The translations under genes and the position numbers were made by a program. A model generated the notes under the pieces. It ran no database searches. It was not told where the DNA came from and saw only the letters and a list, made by a program, of their open reading frames with translations. A stretch of DNA of 64,000 nt, taken from Deinococcus detaillensis (GTDB lineage: Bacteria; Deinococcota; Deinococci; Deinococcales; Deinococcaceae). Location of the stretch: positions 34,748-98,747 of the forward strand of contig NZ_VKDB01000013.1 of assembly GCF_007280555.1 (NCBI RefSeq). The letters run 5' to 3'. Positions 30,564 through 41,900 of this stretch are shown here, one piece after another (positions within the stretch are counted from its first letter, which is position 1; every line of letters starts with the position of its first letter).

Positions 30564-31899
30564 GACTTTCCTCCGGTTTGCTCGGTTCCTCATCGCCGCT
30601 TTCTATAAATTTGGACACCAAAACTTTAGACACGCGGCGCTCGTCGGCTTCTTCTACGCGGAATGTCCAGCCTTCGTGAACGAACTCCGCTCCAATTTCG
30701 GGAATATCGCCGAAGTGGTTGGTCACAAAGCCCGCCAGCGTTTCAAACTCGCCTTCTTCGTCCTCGAGGGCGTCGCCGAGGAAGGCTTCAGCTTGGTCTA
30801 CCGTCAACGAGGCGTCCATCATATACACGCCTTCAGAGATTTCGACCACGGGTGATACTTCTTCCTCGTCGGTTTCGTCATAGATTTCGCCGACAATTTC
30901 TTCTAGGGCGTCTTCCAGCGTGACCAGTCCTGAGGTGCCGCCGAACTCGTCCACCACGATGGCGAGGTGGGATTTGCGCTGGCGCATCTTGGTCAGGAGG
31001 TCTTTGATGCTCATGCTTTCAGGCACGTAAAAGGTGGGGCGCATCAGCTGGGCCACCGTCATCTGATCGAGTTCTTCGAGGTGCTGGAGCACGTCGCTGG
31101 TGTGCGCCACGCCCACGATGTTGTCGGGAGTGTCTTGGTAAACCGGCACCCGCGAGTAGCCGTGCTCGGTGCTGAGTTCGAGCAGCCGCCGAATCGGAGC
31201 GGAGCCGTCGGCCACCACCATATCGCCGCGCGGCGTCAGCACGCTGCGAACCACCGTGTCCGACAGATCAAAGACGTTGTAGACCAGTTCGCGCTCGTCT
31301 TCTTCCAGCACGCCTTCTCTGGAGCTGGCCGAGACGATCATGCGGATTTCTTCTTCCGAATAACTGGTGTGGTGCCCGGCCACCGGTTGGAAGCCGAACA
31401 GCCGCAGCACCCCACGCCCGAAAGCGTTCAGCACGAAAATCACCGGCTTGAACACAGCGGTAAAGGCCACCAGCGGTGGAGCAAGCAGCATGGCAAAGCG
31501 CTCGCTGCGCTGCAAGGCCGCCGACTTGGGCACCAGTTCGCCGAAGACGATGTGCAGGGTGGTGGACAAGATAAAAGCCAGCCCGAACGAAAACGGCGTC
31601 AGCCAGGCGTCTGGCACGCCGATGGCGGTAAACAGCGGGTGCGAGAGGTGTTCGATGGCCGGTTCGGCGATAAAGCCGATCAGCAGACTCATCATGCTGA
31701 CGCCGAGCTGCACAGCCGCGATGTACTGATCGAGATGGGCCAGTACCCGCTGCACGGTGCGGGCCGCTCCCGAACCGGCTTCGGCGAGTTGGTCGATGCG
31801 GGTGTGGCGGACGCTGACCAAAGCGTATTCCACCGCCACAAAAAAGCCGTTGAGCAGCACCAACAAAAAGAGGATTCCAACCCCAAACCAATCGTTCAT
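30508..31899 (-). CDS. CNNM/CBS/CorC-type membrane protein
   Basis: 463 residues. N-terminal CNNM transmembrane domain with three or four membrane segments (about 1-150), a pair of CBS domains (about 205-330: LTPRGDMVVADGSAPIRRLL and MRPTFYVPESMSIKDLL), and a C-terminal CorC/HlyC domain (about 350-440). Family members are Mg2+ or Co2+ transport/homeostasis proteins; the label hemolysin is historical. ESAPKSDASPTQKA tail is disordered. A short in-frame-overlapping ORF just upstream (31896-32129) is probably not a gene. Confidence 0.88.
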   Translation of the reverse strand: MNDWFGVGILFLLVLLNGFFVAVEYALVSVRHTRIDQLAEAGSGAARTVQRVLAHLDQYIAAVQLGVSMMSLLIGFIAEPAIEHLSHPLFTAIGVPDAWLTPFSFGLAFILSTTLHIVFGELVPKSAALQRSERFAMLLAPPLVAFTAVFKPVIFVLNAFGRGVLRLFGFQPVAGHHTSYSEEEIRMIVSASSREGVLEEDERELVYNVFDLSDTVVRSVLTPRGDMVVADGSAPIRRLLELSTEHGYSRVPVYQDTPDNIVGVAHTSDVLQHLEELDQMTVAQLMRPTFYVPESMSIKDLLTKMRQRKSHLAIVVDEFGGTSGLVTLEDALEEIVGEIYDETDEEEVSPVVEISEGVYMMDASLTVDQAEAFLGDALEDEEGEFETLAGFVTNHFGDIPEIGAEFVHEGWTFRVEEADERRVSKVLVSKFIESGDEEPSKPEESHESAPKSDASPTQKAASQ

Positions 31900-32156
31900 T
31901 TAAGCGGCGCACTCCAAAGCGCCTCAGTCAACACGGGGGATAAAGTTCCACCAGGCGTGCCGCTGTCTACTCTTACAAGGATAAAAACGGCAGAGCAAAG
32001 GGCCACAGTTCGGCGTCGCAGCTTGCGAATCCCAAAGAGCGGCCCACGCTCCGGCGTTCCTCTGGCAGCGTGAAGTGAAGCACCTAATTCACGACTGGGA
32101 GGTTCGTCCATCTCAGCACATGTTAGCACGCTGCTGGCCGCTGATGAACCGAGCTG

Positions 32157-32570
32157 TCAACGCGGCAGTGACAAGACAAAGGGCGAGAAGACGCGCCAAA
32201 GTGGCGGCACAAAAACAGCTAGGCCCACCACCACGCTGATGATGCTCGCCAGCAGCACCGCGCCCGCCGCCGCGTCTTTGGCGATCTTGGCGGCGGGGTG
32301 GTGTTCGGGGCTGATCAGATCAGTGAGGGCTTCCAGAGCAGTGTTGACGAGCTCTAAGCTCAGCACTAGGGCGCAGCACAGCAGCACCGGAGCGGGGGAG
32401 ACGCGCAGCGCCCAGCACAGCGTCGCGGCCAAGCTCCCCAGCACCACTTCAACCCTGAAGTTGGCCTGGGTTTGCCAAGTGTGGCGCAGGCCAGCCCAAG
32501 CAAAGCCCGCCGAACGCTGCCAGCGCCGCCAACTCAGCGCCGAAGTGGAAGCGGCAGGCGGGGGCTTCAC
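32157..32570 (-). CDS. dgkA: Diacylglycerol/undecaprenol kinase
   Basis: 137 residues from GTG 32570, which overlaps the ybeY stop by 4 bases (GTGA); the much longer open frame upstream is the shadow of ybeY. Small membrane kinase: FAWAGLRHTWQTQANFRVEV near residues 18-37, ELVNTALEALTDLIS (catalytic Glu/Asn), and AKIAKDAAAGAVLL. Three membrane segments. Gram-positive-type members phosphorylate undecaprenol; which lipid is used here is not known. Confidence 0.92.
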   Translation of the reverse strand: MKPPPAASTSALSWRRWQRSAGFAWAGLRHTWQTQANFRVEVVLGSLAATLCWALRVSPAPVLLCCALVLSLELVNTALEALTDLISPEHHPAAKIAKDAAAGAVLLASIISVVVGLAVFVPPLWRVFSPFVLSLPR

Positions 32571-33070
32571 GGCGCAGTTGGAGGGGGAGCAGGTGGCTGC
32601 GATTGAGCTTGACTGGTCAGGCCAGCGCGTGCGGCGTCCCAAGCCGCGTGGAACACTTGCCACTCTGCTCCCTGCGCTCCTTCCTCGAAGCCCAGTCCCT
32701 CGGCATGCGGGTGGTCGAAGCCGACCAAGTGGGTCAGGCCGTGACTGGCCAGCAAAGCCACCTCGTAGGTCAGGCTGTGGCCGCGTGCCTCGGCTTGGCG
32801 CTGGGCGGTATCCAAACTGATGATGATGTCGCCCAAATGCGGCGGCACGAACGGGTCGCCCGGCTCGTAAGTCGGAAAGCTCAGCACGTCGGTGGCCGTG
32901 TCCTCGCCCCAATGTTCGAGTTTGAGCGCCCGAATCGCCGTGTCCGAAACCAGCACCACTGTCACTTCTTTGTCCTCCACTTCAAAGTGGCGCATGGTGG
33001 CCGTGAGAGACGAGCGCAGCGCCGGACGCAGGCCCGCAGGCGGCTTCTTGTGGACGATCAGGTCAATCAC
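32567..33070 (-). CDS. ybeY: Endoribonuclease YbeY (16S rRNA maturation)
   Basis: 167 residues from GTG 33070. Zinc-dependent RNase for 16S 3'-end processing and ribosome quality control. Metal motif HGLTHLVGFDH with His110, His114 and His120, and the conserved TDVLSFP at 60-66. The C-terminus carries an extension of about 20 residues rich in Ala/Pro/Gln. Translationally coupled to dgkA, a common ybeY neighbour. Confidence 0.95.
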   Translation of the reverse strand: MIDLIVHKKPPAGLRPALRSSLTATMRHFEVEDKEVTVVLVSDTAIRALKLEHWGEDTATDVLSFPTYEPGDPFVPPHLGDIIISLDTAQRQAEARGHSLTYEVALLASHGLTHLVGFDHPHAEGLGFEEGAQGAEWQVFHAAWDAARAGLTSQAQSQPPAPPPTAP

Positions 33071-33135
33071 GGCTTCATCACGCCGCTGATGTTACCGCCG
33101 ATAGAAGCTGGCGTTGCTGCTGCGCCACCCACTGT

Positions 33136-33639
33136 TTAAGGCTTGGCGGGTGGACGGACGCTGACCTTAATCTGGTTGGCGGCCTTGCTGCTAAAGAGCA
33201 GCCGAACCCGGAAAAGCCGGTCAGCTTCCCGACCAACTTTGTCTTTGCCGCCGACGCTGTAACTGAAACTGCTGGTTCCGGGCTGAGTGGCGCTGAGCAG
33301 CAATACCCAAGTGTTCAGCGCCGAGGCCAGCGAGCTGCTTTTTAAGCTGCCGCGTTCGAAGGGGCCAATAATGCTGGACGAGGAAGAACGTTTGCCGAGC
33401 GTGACGCCTTCTTGATAGCGGGCGGCGTTGAGGTTGAGAGTGAGGGCGACCTGCTTTATTCCGGCGGGCAGCGCGAGAACGGAAAGATTCATGGTGCTGC
33501 GCGAAAGAATCAGCGATTTGGCTCCGGCAGGGATTTGAACGGTGACGCTACTCTGCTGAGCCTTCGTTTGAGCCGTTGCACTGCTGGCCAGTAACACCAC
33601 GAGGCTCGTCAGCGTTGCACGTGAGCAAAAAGCGTTCAT
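33136..33639 (-). CDS. Secreted protein of unknown function
   Basis: 167 residues. Signal peptide MNAFCSRATLTSLVVLLASSATAQ; the mature part of about 143 residues is beta-rich, Ser/Thr-heavy and lacks cysteine. No family recognised. TAGGAT lies exactly 6 bases before the ATG, so it is probably leaderless. Lies between ybeY and the LptA-like gene on the same strand. Confidence 0.65.
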   Translation of the reverse strand: MNAFCSRATLTSLVVLLASSATAQTKAQQSSVTVQIPAGAKSLILSRSTMNLSVLALPAGIKQVALTLNLNAARYQEGVTLGKRSSSSSIIGPFERGSLKSSSLASALNTWVLLLSATQPGTSSFSYSVGGKDKVGREADRLFRVRLLFSSKAANQIKVSVRPPAKP

Positions 33640-33645
33640 CTTTGT

Positions 33646-33651
33646 ATCCTA
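33646..33651 (-). promoter_or_regulatory. -10 element TAGGAT, leaderless
   Basis: Minus-strand TAGGAT 6 bases before the ATG at 33639. Confidence 0.6.
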
Positions 33652-33685
33652 AACATACGTTCTGAGAAATCTTGTTGCGCCGCGC

Positions 33686-34318
33686 TCAGCGTAAGTAAGG
33701 TGCAAATTCGGCTTGCTCGCTGCTGGTCACTTCGGTGTCAGCCACACCCGTGACCAAGTTGAGCGAGATGGTTTCGCCGCTGATGTCTTTGCCAAGCGTG
33801 CTCACTTTGGCTGCGCCGCGCAGCAAGATGGCCGACTTGGTGGGCAGGGCGACCATCTGCGCGGCGCTGGCGGCTGGCGTCGACGCGCTGACATTGCCCA
33901 CGGCGGTGACAGCTCCGGTGCGGGTGTCTACATAGATGGTCTGAGCGCTGAGGTTTTTGACCCGGTAATCGCTGTAACTCAGGTTGCCGGTGGCCGTGAC
34001 CAATGAGGCCTTTTGGTTGTAGCTGATCTGCTGGGCCTTGAGGGTGCCGCCTTGCCGGGTTGTGACCACTGCGCCGCTGGCACTTAGGCTCTCGCCCGCT
34101 TTGATGCTGATAAAACCGGCCACCACCGTCAGGCCCGCTTTGTTGTCGCGCACCGTGCCGCCGCCGGGGAGATCGGTGGTGCCGGTGGCGAGGTTGAGTT
34201 TTTGTGCGCCGCGCGGCGTGATTTGCAACCCGAAGGCTGAGCTGCTTTGCGCCAGGCTGGGAAGAGCGGTCAGGGGAATCAGGAGAGCGGAGATCAGTAG
34301 GAGGGGGGCGCGTTTCAT
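33686..34318 (-). CDS. LptA/OstA-like periplasmic protein
   Basis: 210 residues from ATG 34318. Signal peptide MKRAPLLLISALLIPLTALPSLAQ. The mature part is a run of short beta strands with OstA-N logic: VVAGFISIKAGESLSASGAVVTTRQGGTLKAQQISYN, SLVTATGNLSYSD, TGAVTAVGNVSA. In LPS bacteria this fold carries lipid across the periplasm. Deinococcus has an outer membrane but no classical LPS, so the cargo is unknown. A TAAGGT -10 box lies 7 bases before the ATG. Confidence 0.7.
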   Translation of the reverse strand: MKRAPLLLISALLIPLTALPSLAQSSSAFGLQITPRGAQKLNLATGTTDLPGGGTVRDNKAGLTVVAGFISIKAGESLSASGAVVTTRQGGTLKAQQISYNQKASLVTATGNLSYSDYRVKNLSAQTIYVDTRTGAVTAVGNVSASTPAASAAQMVALPTKSAILLRGAAKVSTLGKDISGETISLNLVTGVADTEVTSSEQAEFAPYLR

Positions 34319-34325
34319 GCCGCTC

Positions 34326-34331
34326 ACCTTA
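34326..34331 (-). promoter_or_regulatory. -10 element TAAGGT, leaderless LptA-like gene
   Basis: Minus-strand TAAGGT, 7 bases before the ATG. Confidence 0.45.
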
Positions 34332-34433
34332 ATGCTTCTGGCTGACGGCTGTTTGACGCTCTGATGAGGGTTGATACTCAGATGAGAGGGCTGCCCGTAA
34401 TGCGGTGCAGCGGCGGGCCCCGTCCACAGGCAG

Positions 34434-34444
34434 TAGAGTAGCTT
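34434..34444 (+). promoter_or_regulatory. -10 elements TAGAGT/TAGCTT before the amidase
   Basis: Two overlapping candidates, TAGAGT (34434-34439) and TAGCTT (34439-34444), 10 and 5 bases before GTG 34450. Confidence 0.45.
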
Positions 34445-34449
34445 TAACT

Positions 34450-35526
34450 GTGACGCGTTTCGTATTGAGTTTGTTTCTGGCCATGTGTGGTTGTTTCAGC
34501 GCGGCGGCTCCCCGAATTGGCAGCCATGACGGCTACACCCGCCTGGTGTTTGAGCTGCCTGCCAAGACCAGCTTGCCAACCAGCGGCCAGCTTAGCGGCC
34601 AAACCTACACCGTGCAGCTCAGCCGCGCTCTGCCCAGCGAGTCGGGCGTGGTGAGTGCGCCGGGGCTAAGCCGCTGGACCATTCAAGGCCAGCGCATCAC
34701 CCTGAATCTGCGCGGCGGCGGAGTACCCAAGCTCTCGGCGCTGCCTGCCGCTTCTGGGCAAGCCGCCCGCCTCGTCATTGACGTGCCGATCAGTGCCAAG
34801 ACCTTTGCCGATAAAAAAGTCACCCGTCCCACGTCTCTTAATTCGCCGGTCACGGTGGTGATTGATCCGGGTCACGGCGGGGTCTTTCCGGGGATGTCGA
34901 GTCAGTGGGTCGTCGAAAAAAACATCACGATGGACGTGGCCCTGCGGGTACGCAGCAAGTTGGAAGCGCGGGGCGTCAAGGTCATCTTGACCCGCAGCGG
35001 CGATACCCAGATCAGCACCAATCTCGCTACCGATCTCGACGCCCGCTCGCGACTGGCCAACAATGGCAAAGTGGGAGCGTTTATCAGCATTCATGTCAAC
35101 GCGGGCGGTTCCGGCGCTCAGGGCATAGAAACGTATTACTTCGGTGCGCCGATGGCGGGCAGCAGCCGCAGCTTGGCCGTGGAAGAAAACGGCGGCGGCA
35201 GTTTGGGTCTGGAGCTGACCAAGCGGGCCAGCACTACCGCCCAAAATCTGCTGGGCGACCTCGTGGCGCAGGCCAAGCTGACTTTCTCGCGGGACTTGGC
35301 CGCCAAAGTGCAGCAAAATCTGGTGCAGGCCACTGGAGCCGTCAACCGGGGCGTGCGTTCGGACACCTTCGTGGTGATCTTGCACCCCACCACCCCCGCC
35401 ATCCTGACTGAAATCGGCTTTGGCAGTAGCCCCACCGAAGGCCCCAAACTTGCCTCAGCCGCTTACCGCGACCAGATTGCCGGAGCGATTGCTGGCGCGA
35501 TTGCGTCATATCTGCACGTGCCTTAA
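34450..35526 (+). CDS. N-acetylmuramoyl-L-alanine amidase with AMIN domain
   Basis: 358 residues from GTG 34450 (signal peptide VTRFVLSLFLAMCGCFSAAA; a longer frame to 34405 lacks a promoter or RBS logic). AMIN-type envelope-targeting domain (about 20-115), then an amidase_3 domain (about 135-355). Zinc ligands and catalytic residues: IDPGHGG, Glu in VVEKNITMDVAL, ISIHVNAG and the catalytic Glu in LTEIGFGSS. Cuts the peptide stem from peptidoglycan during cell separation, AmiC-like. Confidence 0.9.
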   Translation: MTRFVLSLFLAMCGCFSAAAPRIGSHDGYTRLVFELPAKTSLPTSGQLSGQTYTVQLSRALPSESGVVSAPGLSRWTIQGQRITLNLRGGGVPKLSALPAASGQAARLVIDVPISAKTFADKKVTRPTSLNSPVTVVIDPGHGGVFPGMSSQWVVEKNITMDVALRVRSKLEARGVKVILTRSGDTQISTNLATDLDARSRLANNGKVGAFISIHVNAGGSGAQGIETYYFGAPMAGSSRSLAVEENGGGSLGLELTKRASTTAQNLLGDLVAQAKLTFSRDLAAKVQQNLVQATGAVNRGVRSDTFVVILHPTTPAILTEIGFGSSPTEGPKLASAAYRDQIAGAIAGAIASYLHVP

Positions 35527-35655
35527 AATTTCTTTGGACGCGGCTCTTGACCTACAACCCACACCAGAAACCAACTGGAAGTTTGGCTGTTTATCAATAG
35601 CGGACTGCACAGTAAAAGACTATGCCCGGTTACTGCGCCAGCTTCGGAACGTCGG

Positions 35656-35661
35656 TACGAT
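35656..35661 (+). promoter_or_regulatory. -10 element TACGAT, leaderless crtA-like gene
   Basis: TACGAT 6 bases before GTG 35668. Confidence 0.55.
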
Positions 35662-35667
35662 AGCGGG

Positions 35668-36432
35668 GTGCAAGCTCCCCCTATTGGCCCGGTGGTCAGC
35701 CTGACTCTCAACCGCTATACCTGGTCTCATGCCCGGGCCGGCATGAGCAAGATGGGGCGCGATCACCCGCACCTGCGCGGCGTGCCGGGCTTAGACTTTT
35801 ACCGCTTGTTGGGCAGCGGGCGCGGAAACGACCTCGGTTTGGGCGTAGATTTGCGGCGCTGGGCCAGACTGGCGGTGTGGTCGTCGCCAGCCGCTTATCA
35901 GCTTTTCGAGGACAGTCTTTGGCGGCGGCAGGAACTGGCTCTGACGCAGGAGAGCTATACCCTGATGCTGCGGCCTACGCGCTGGCACGGGCAGTGGGGC
36001 GGCCAGACCCTGTTCGCTCCGCCGCCTGCTAAGCCGCCAAAAACGGCTGGTCATTCTGAGGCCTGTCCGCCGGAGGGAGGCCGGATCGCCGTCCTGACCC
36101 GCGCTGCCATTCGCCCTGCCAGATTGGCCGCTTTCTGGCGCAGCGTGCCCGCTTCACAAGCAGGTTTGCCCACGCAGCCGGGTTTACTGGCCTCGGTGGG
36201 GCTGGGCGAAGTGCCGCTGCTGCATCAGGCCACCTTCAGCGTCTGGCGAGACACCGCCAGTATGCTGGCTTACGCCTATAGAGGAGCGGGCCACCGGGGG
36301 GCTATGGCTCAGGCCAAACGGGACAACTGGTTTAGCGAGGAGCTGTTTGTCCGCTTCGCCGTGCTGTCTGGACAGGGGAGCTGGAATGGGCGTGATCCAC
36401 TGGCTTCAGAGGCTCTCGGCCCGTCTCACTGA
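35668..36432 (+). CDS. Spheroidene monooxygenase (CrtA)-like protein
   Basis: 254 residues. Strong resemblance to Rhodobacter CrtA along the whole length: an N-terminal VSLTLNRYTW, LGSGRGNDLGLGVDLRRWARLAVW, ESYTLMLRPTRWHGQWGG, then GEVPLLHQATFSVW and DNWFSEELFVRF with GSWNGRDPLA at the end. CrtA is a heme-dependent carotenoid ketolase/monooxygenase. Deinococcus makes deinoxanthin rather than spheroidene, so the substrate is unclear; a C2/C4 keto- or hydroxy-modification of another carotenoid or lipid is an inference. Single gene, probably leaderless. Confidence 0.8.
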   Translation: MQAPPIGPVVSLTLNRYTWSHARAGMSKMGRDHPHLRGVPGLDFYRLLGSGRGNDLGLGVDLRRWARLAVWSSPAAYQLFEDSLWRRQELALTQESYTLMLRPTRWHGQWGGQTLFAPPPAKPPKTAGHSEACPPEGGRIAVLTRAAIRPARLAAFWRSVPASQAGLPTQPGLLASVGLGEVPLLHQATFSVWRDTASMLAYAYRGAGHRGAMAQAKRDNWFSEELFVRFAVLSGQGSWNGRDPLASEALGPSH

Positions 36433-36561
36433 AGCTAAGCAGTTCAGTCTTGCGGCCCCGCTCCGACGTATTCCAGTTCATATCCGCTCTTTTTAGCCGC
36501 GACTTATGAGCGACGTCGCAGACTGCGGCCAGTGAATTACACAGCCAGCCGTTTCATCATC

Positions 36562-36591
36562 AAAAAACGGAGCTTCGGGGCTCCGTTTTTT
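36562..36591. terminator. Bidirectional terminator between crtA-like and VWA genes
   Basis: CGGAGC and GCTCCG around a 6-base loop, flanked by A6 and T6. Confidence 0.9.
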
Positions 36592-36620
36592 CTGCTCAGT
36601 GGTGAGTCTGGTGAGGTCGC

Positions 36621-37844
<1,224 letters not shown>

Positions 37845-38352
37845 GTTGGAGCCTCCGGTGAGGAAGGAAAGGTCAGTGGGTGAAGCTGGCGTCTTGAACT
37901 CTGCTTGGGCAGAGCTTGAGGAGAGCAGCGGGCCTGCTTGTAAAAGAGCGGGCTTCACGCTCAGGTGCGGCGTTGCTGGCCTTCAGCATGGCGCAACCTC
38001 GCCGCAGCGTTTGTAACGGCAGCGTCTTGTTTGGCCTGCGGCTGGGCACGGCCTGACCGCCTCTATAGGGGAACAACAATGGGGGTAGGCGACCAGAACA
38101 TTCTTGTATCCGAGCTGACAATTTGTCGCCTCTTTATGACGGTTTCTTCACTCCGATAACGCTGTTAACTGCGCTTTTGTCGCTTTAAGTGTTTCTTGAC
38201 CCGTTCTATCGATGCCGAATTTGTCACACCATTCTTTCGGCAGATGTAAGGCAGAGGTAAGAGTACTCCTCCTAATCTTCGCTAGTCCTCAGCCCCCCTG
38301 AACCGACTCGCCGGGCACCCTTTTACCAGCCCATATTTTTAAGGAGAACTTC
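37845..38352. other. 508-base intergenic region upstream of the envelope operon
   Basis: Nothing coding is convincing here. TTGACC at 38196 and TTGTCA at 38221 are -35-like but have no good -10 at 16-18 bases. TAATCT (38273-38278) is the best -10 candidate for the operon. The stretch is lower in GC than its surroundings. Confidence 0.3.
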
Positions 38353-38850
38353 ATGAAAGCTTCCATTCCCATCCTGCTCGTTGGCCTCGTGACCAGCGCT
38401 GCGCTCGCCCAAGCCAGTTCACCGCTGAAACTGGTGCTGTCGCAGGCCCTGGTGCAGACCACCACCCAGGACGGCAAGACCGTCGAGAAGTTGGCTCCTG
38501 ATCCCAAGTCGGTGCTGCCCGGCGCGGTACTGGAGCAGGCCGTGACCGCCACCAACACTCTCGGCAAGATCATGGCCAATGTGAGCGTCAATCTGCCGGT
38601 TCCGGTTGGCACCGTGTACCTGAATACCCTCAAGTCCGGTGAAACTGTCCGAACCCTTTTCAGCATCGACAAGGGCAAGACCTTTGCTGCCGCGCCGCTC
38701 AAGAAAATGATCACCGTCACTGAAAACGGGAAATCCGTTGAGAAAGAAGTCGAGGTCAAGCCCGCCGAGTACACCAACGTGCGCTGGATGCTGGGCGAAC
38801 TCGCCGCTGGCGACAGCCTCAAGCTCGGCTTCCGCGTCAAGGTCAACTGA
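38353..38850 (+). CDS. Small secreted DUF11-type protein
   Basis: 165 residues with AAGGAG 6 bases before the ATG. Signal peptide MKASIPILLVGLVTSAALAQA, then a single DUF11-like Ig domain: VLPGAVLEQAVTATNTLGKIMANVSVNLPVPVGTVYL, a FSIDKGKTFAAAP insertion and the terminal strand SLKLGFRVKVN. The closing VKVN also ends the next protein. First gene of a five-gene plus-strand group of secreted proteins; separated from the next by 83 bases with its own AAGGAG. Confidence 0.75.
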   Translation: MKASIPILLVGLVTSAALAQASSPLKLVLSQALVQTTTQDGKTVEKLAPDPKSVLPGAVLEQAVTATNTLGKIMANVSVNLPVPVGTVYLNTLKSGETVRTLFSIDKGKTFAAAPLKKMITVTENGKSVEKEVEVKPAEYTNVRWMLGELAAGDSLKLGFRVKVN

Positions 38851-38933
38851 GCGCTGCTCAACCGAACTACCAAGCTGTTTGCCCCCCCCATTACGCTGTT
38901 GTCGCCCAGCCGGGCTGCACTTAAGGAGAAGAC

Positions 38934-41900
38934 ATGAACCGATTCAAGCACCTTGCCCTACTCGTCGGCCTCGCCATGGGGTCGGCCCTTGCCGCTGGTA
39001 CTGCGCCCGGCACCAACATCATCAACACCGCGTCGGCCACCTATACCGACCCCGATGCCGCAACCCAGACCACCAGCTCCAACACGGTCACGACCACGGT
39101 GCAGCCCAAGGGCGGCTTCTCGATCACGCTCGACCAGACTTCACAGACCGCTCCAAGCATTGGCAATGACACCAGCATTGATAGCACCCTCAAGCTCACC
39201 GGGTCGGCTGGACAGAAGGTCATCTACACCTACACCGTTGCCAACGATGGTAACTACGACGATACCTATAACCTGACGACCACGCTGGCCGCTGGCGCTA
39301 CCGTAGCTGGCCTGAGCGCCAGCGACTACAGCTTCACCTCGGATGTGGCTGGCACTACCCCCATCACCAGCGTTACGGTGGCGGCGGGCGTGTCCAAGAC
39401 CTTCTACATGGTCGTGACGGTGCCGGTCGGTGCCATCAACGGTCAGGTCGCCTACGCCGATCCGGTCGGTACGGCCACCGTGACCAGCGTGCCCAAAGTC
39501 GGCGGCGGAACCTTTACAGTGCCGCTGGCGGGTGAATCGAACAACAACTTCCAGTACAACAAGCTGACCGTCAATCCCAGTGCCTTGGTGGCTGCCACCA
39601 AAACGGTGACCAAATACTACACGTCCTACACGTCGTCGAGCGTCAACACTCCCCAGACCCTGGCTTCAGGGTACAAGCCCAAGATCGGTGACTACATCGA
39701 GTACTCGATCGCCGCTATCAACTCCTCGACCACCAACGCTGCGGGCAATGTCGTGGTGACGGACGTGCTGCCGAGTGGAACCACCTACACCGCTGCCAGC
39801 TTCACCACCGGAACCGGTACAGTGGTCAACGCCAGCAACACCCTGACCATCACCCCGACCAGCGGCCTCATCGCCAAGTCATCGGGCATCGCCATCACGG
39901 TGGTGGCGCAAATCACGGCGCTGAAAGATATCTCTGCCACTCCCGACGGCATCAACGATCCGGTGGTCAACAGCGCGACCGTCGCCTACAAAGACCCCTC
40001 GTTGCCTGCGACCAGCACCAACGCTTCCTCTGACCCCACCAACGTGGCTGGCGTGGGTGTCGGTCCCCTGGCATTTGCCACTGGCACGGCGTCAGGCACG
40101 ATTACCACCACCGAGTCAGCTCCCAACGCTCCTGGCCTGACCGTCACCCGCTCCGGCACCGGCATCGCCAACGACGGCAGCGGCGCTCCTGGCGACGACA
40201 CCTCGACAATTGCCAGTGCCGTGGTGAATGCCAACGGCACCACCACCGACATCGTCTTCCCCGGCACGGTCAGGAACATCGGTACGGCGACCGATACCTT
40301 CATCCTCTCGAGCACCTTCACCAGCAACAACATCGGCGGCACCCCCACCGTCGCCTACTACAGCGATGCGGCGGCCACCATCCCCATCACCGGACCCATC
40401 AGCCTGATGCCTGGTGCATTCGCCAACTACTACGTCAAGGTGACGCTGCCCGCCGCGACCCCCACGTATACCGGCACCGCCCTCAACCCCGCCGTGGGCC
40501 TGACCGTCACGGCGACCTCGACCAACAATGCCGGTGTCAGCGACGTGACCAAAGACGCGCTGACCTCCACCGATCGCCGCTCCACTCTGGTGGGCAACAA
40601 CGACAACACCAAAGCGCAGGTCATCGACAACAACGGTGCGCCTGACCTGACCAAGCTGGTCAAGAACGTCACGCCCAACGGCTCGGCCCAGACCGTCAGC
40701 TACCCGGTTGACCTGGTCAACACTGGCGCGACCAGCGACACCGTGACCCTGTCAGGCACCGTCCTCATCCCCACTGTCACCACCCCCGGCGGCGTGAGCA
40801 CCACCGTTCAGTACTACACCACCACCGACGGCGTGACGCCGGGAACGCTGATCACGTCGACCACTGTGCCTGCTGGCACGGAGCAGACCATCCTGGCCGT
40901 GGTGACGGTGCCTGCCAATGCCGTGCCGACCACCGGCACCACCGGCCTGGCGCTCAATCAGACCTTCACCTCGACCCAGAACGGGACCGTCAACTTCAAC
41001 CCCGATACCACCGACACCGGCACCTTCACCAAGGGCGACCTGCTGACCATCGGTACCAACAACAGCTTCACCTTCACAGCAGACAACTTCTCGCGCATCA
41101 CGGCCGTCGGCTCGGTGATCTACGCCCACACCCTGACCAACACCAGTGCCAACACCACCATCACCGGCGGCAGCTTCGGCGTGGCGCTCGACACCAACCG
41201 CACGTCCACCGCCAACTTCACTGGTTCGGGCCTCAGCGACACCGGCTCCTCGCTCGACAGCGGCACCCAGACCGACTTCGTGCTCACCTATTCGTCGACG
41301 ATTGGCGGCACCTACACCAGCAGCCTTCCGGCCATCTCGACCCTCGCACCGGGTGCCAGCCAGACCGTGTACGTCAAGGTGGTCAACACCAAAGATAACA
41401 ACGTCAGCGCGGTCAACGACGTGGTGTTCCAGGCAGCCCCGATCTTCAATCTGGGAACGAATCCGGCGGCCCAGTACGTCGAGGACGTGACGCTGGTCAG
41501 GGTGAATGGACTTGCTGGCACGCCCACCGACCCCTCCACGCCTGCCGACTATGCCCTCAAGCCGCTCAAGTCGGTCAAGACCTGCGCCGACGCAGATTGC
41601 ACCGTTGTCAACGATGCTTCCGGCCTCACGGCTAAGCCTGGCAACTACCTCCAGTACACCATCGTCACCAAGAACAACCGCCTGAGCGCCGCTGACCTGA
41701 AAAACGTCTTCGTGCTTGACATTGTGCCGTCCAACACCACTTTCACCCGCCTGAGCGCCACCTCGGATCAGACCGGCACCATCCTCTACTCCACAGACGG
41801 AGGCCTTTCGTGGCTCGCCACGGCCCCCACGAGTGTGGCCACTACCGTGTTCCGGATCGGCCTCAACACCAACGGCGACGCCGTTATTGACGGCAGTGAT

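Noticed and set aside
31896..32129. A 77-codon minus-strand frame ending on the CNNM start with a 4-base overlap
   Set aside because: Composition is Pro/Arg/Leu-rich without hydrophobic or domain pattern, and no RBS; could be a leader peptide but nothing supports it beyond the overlap.
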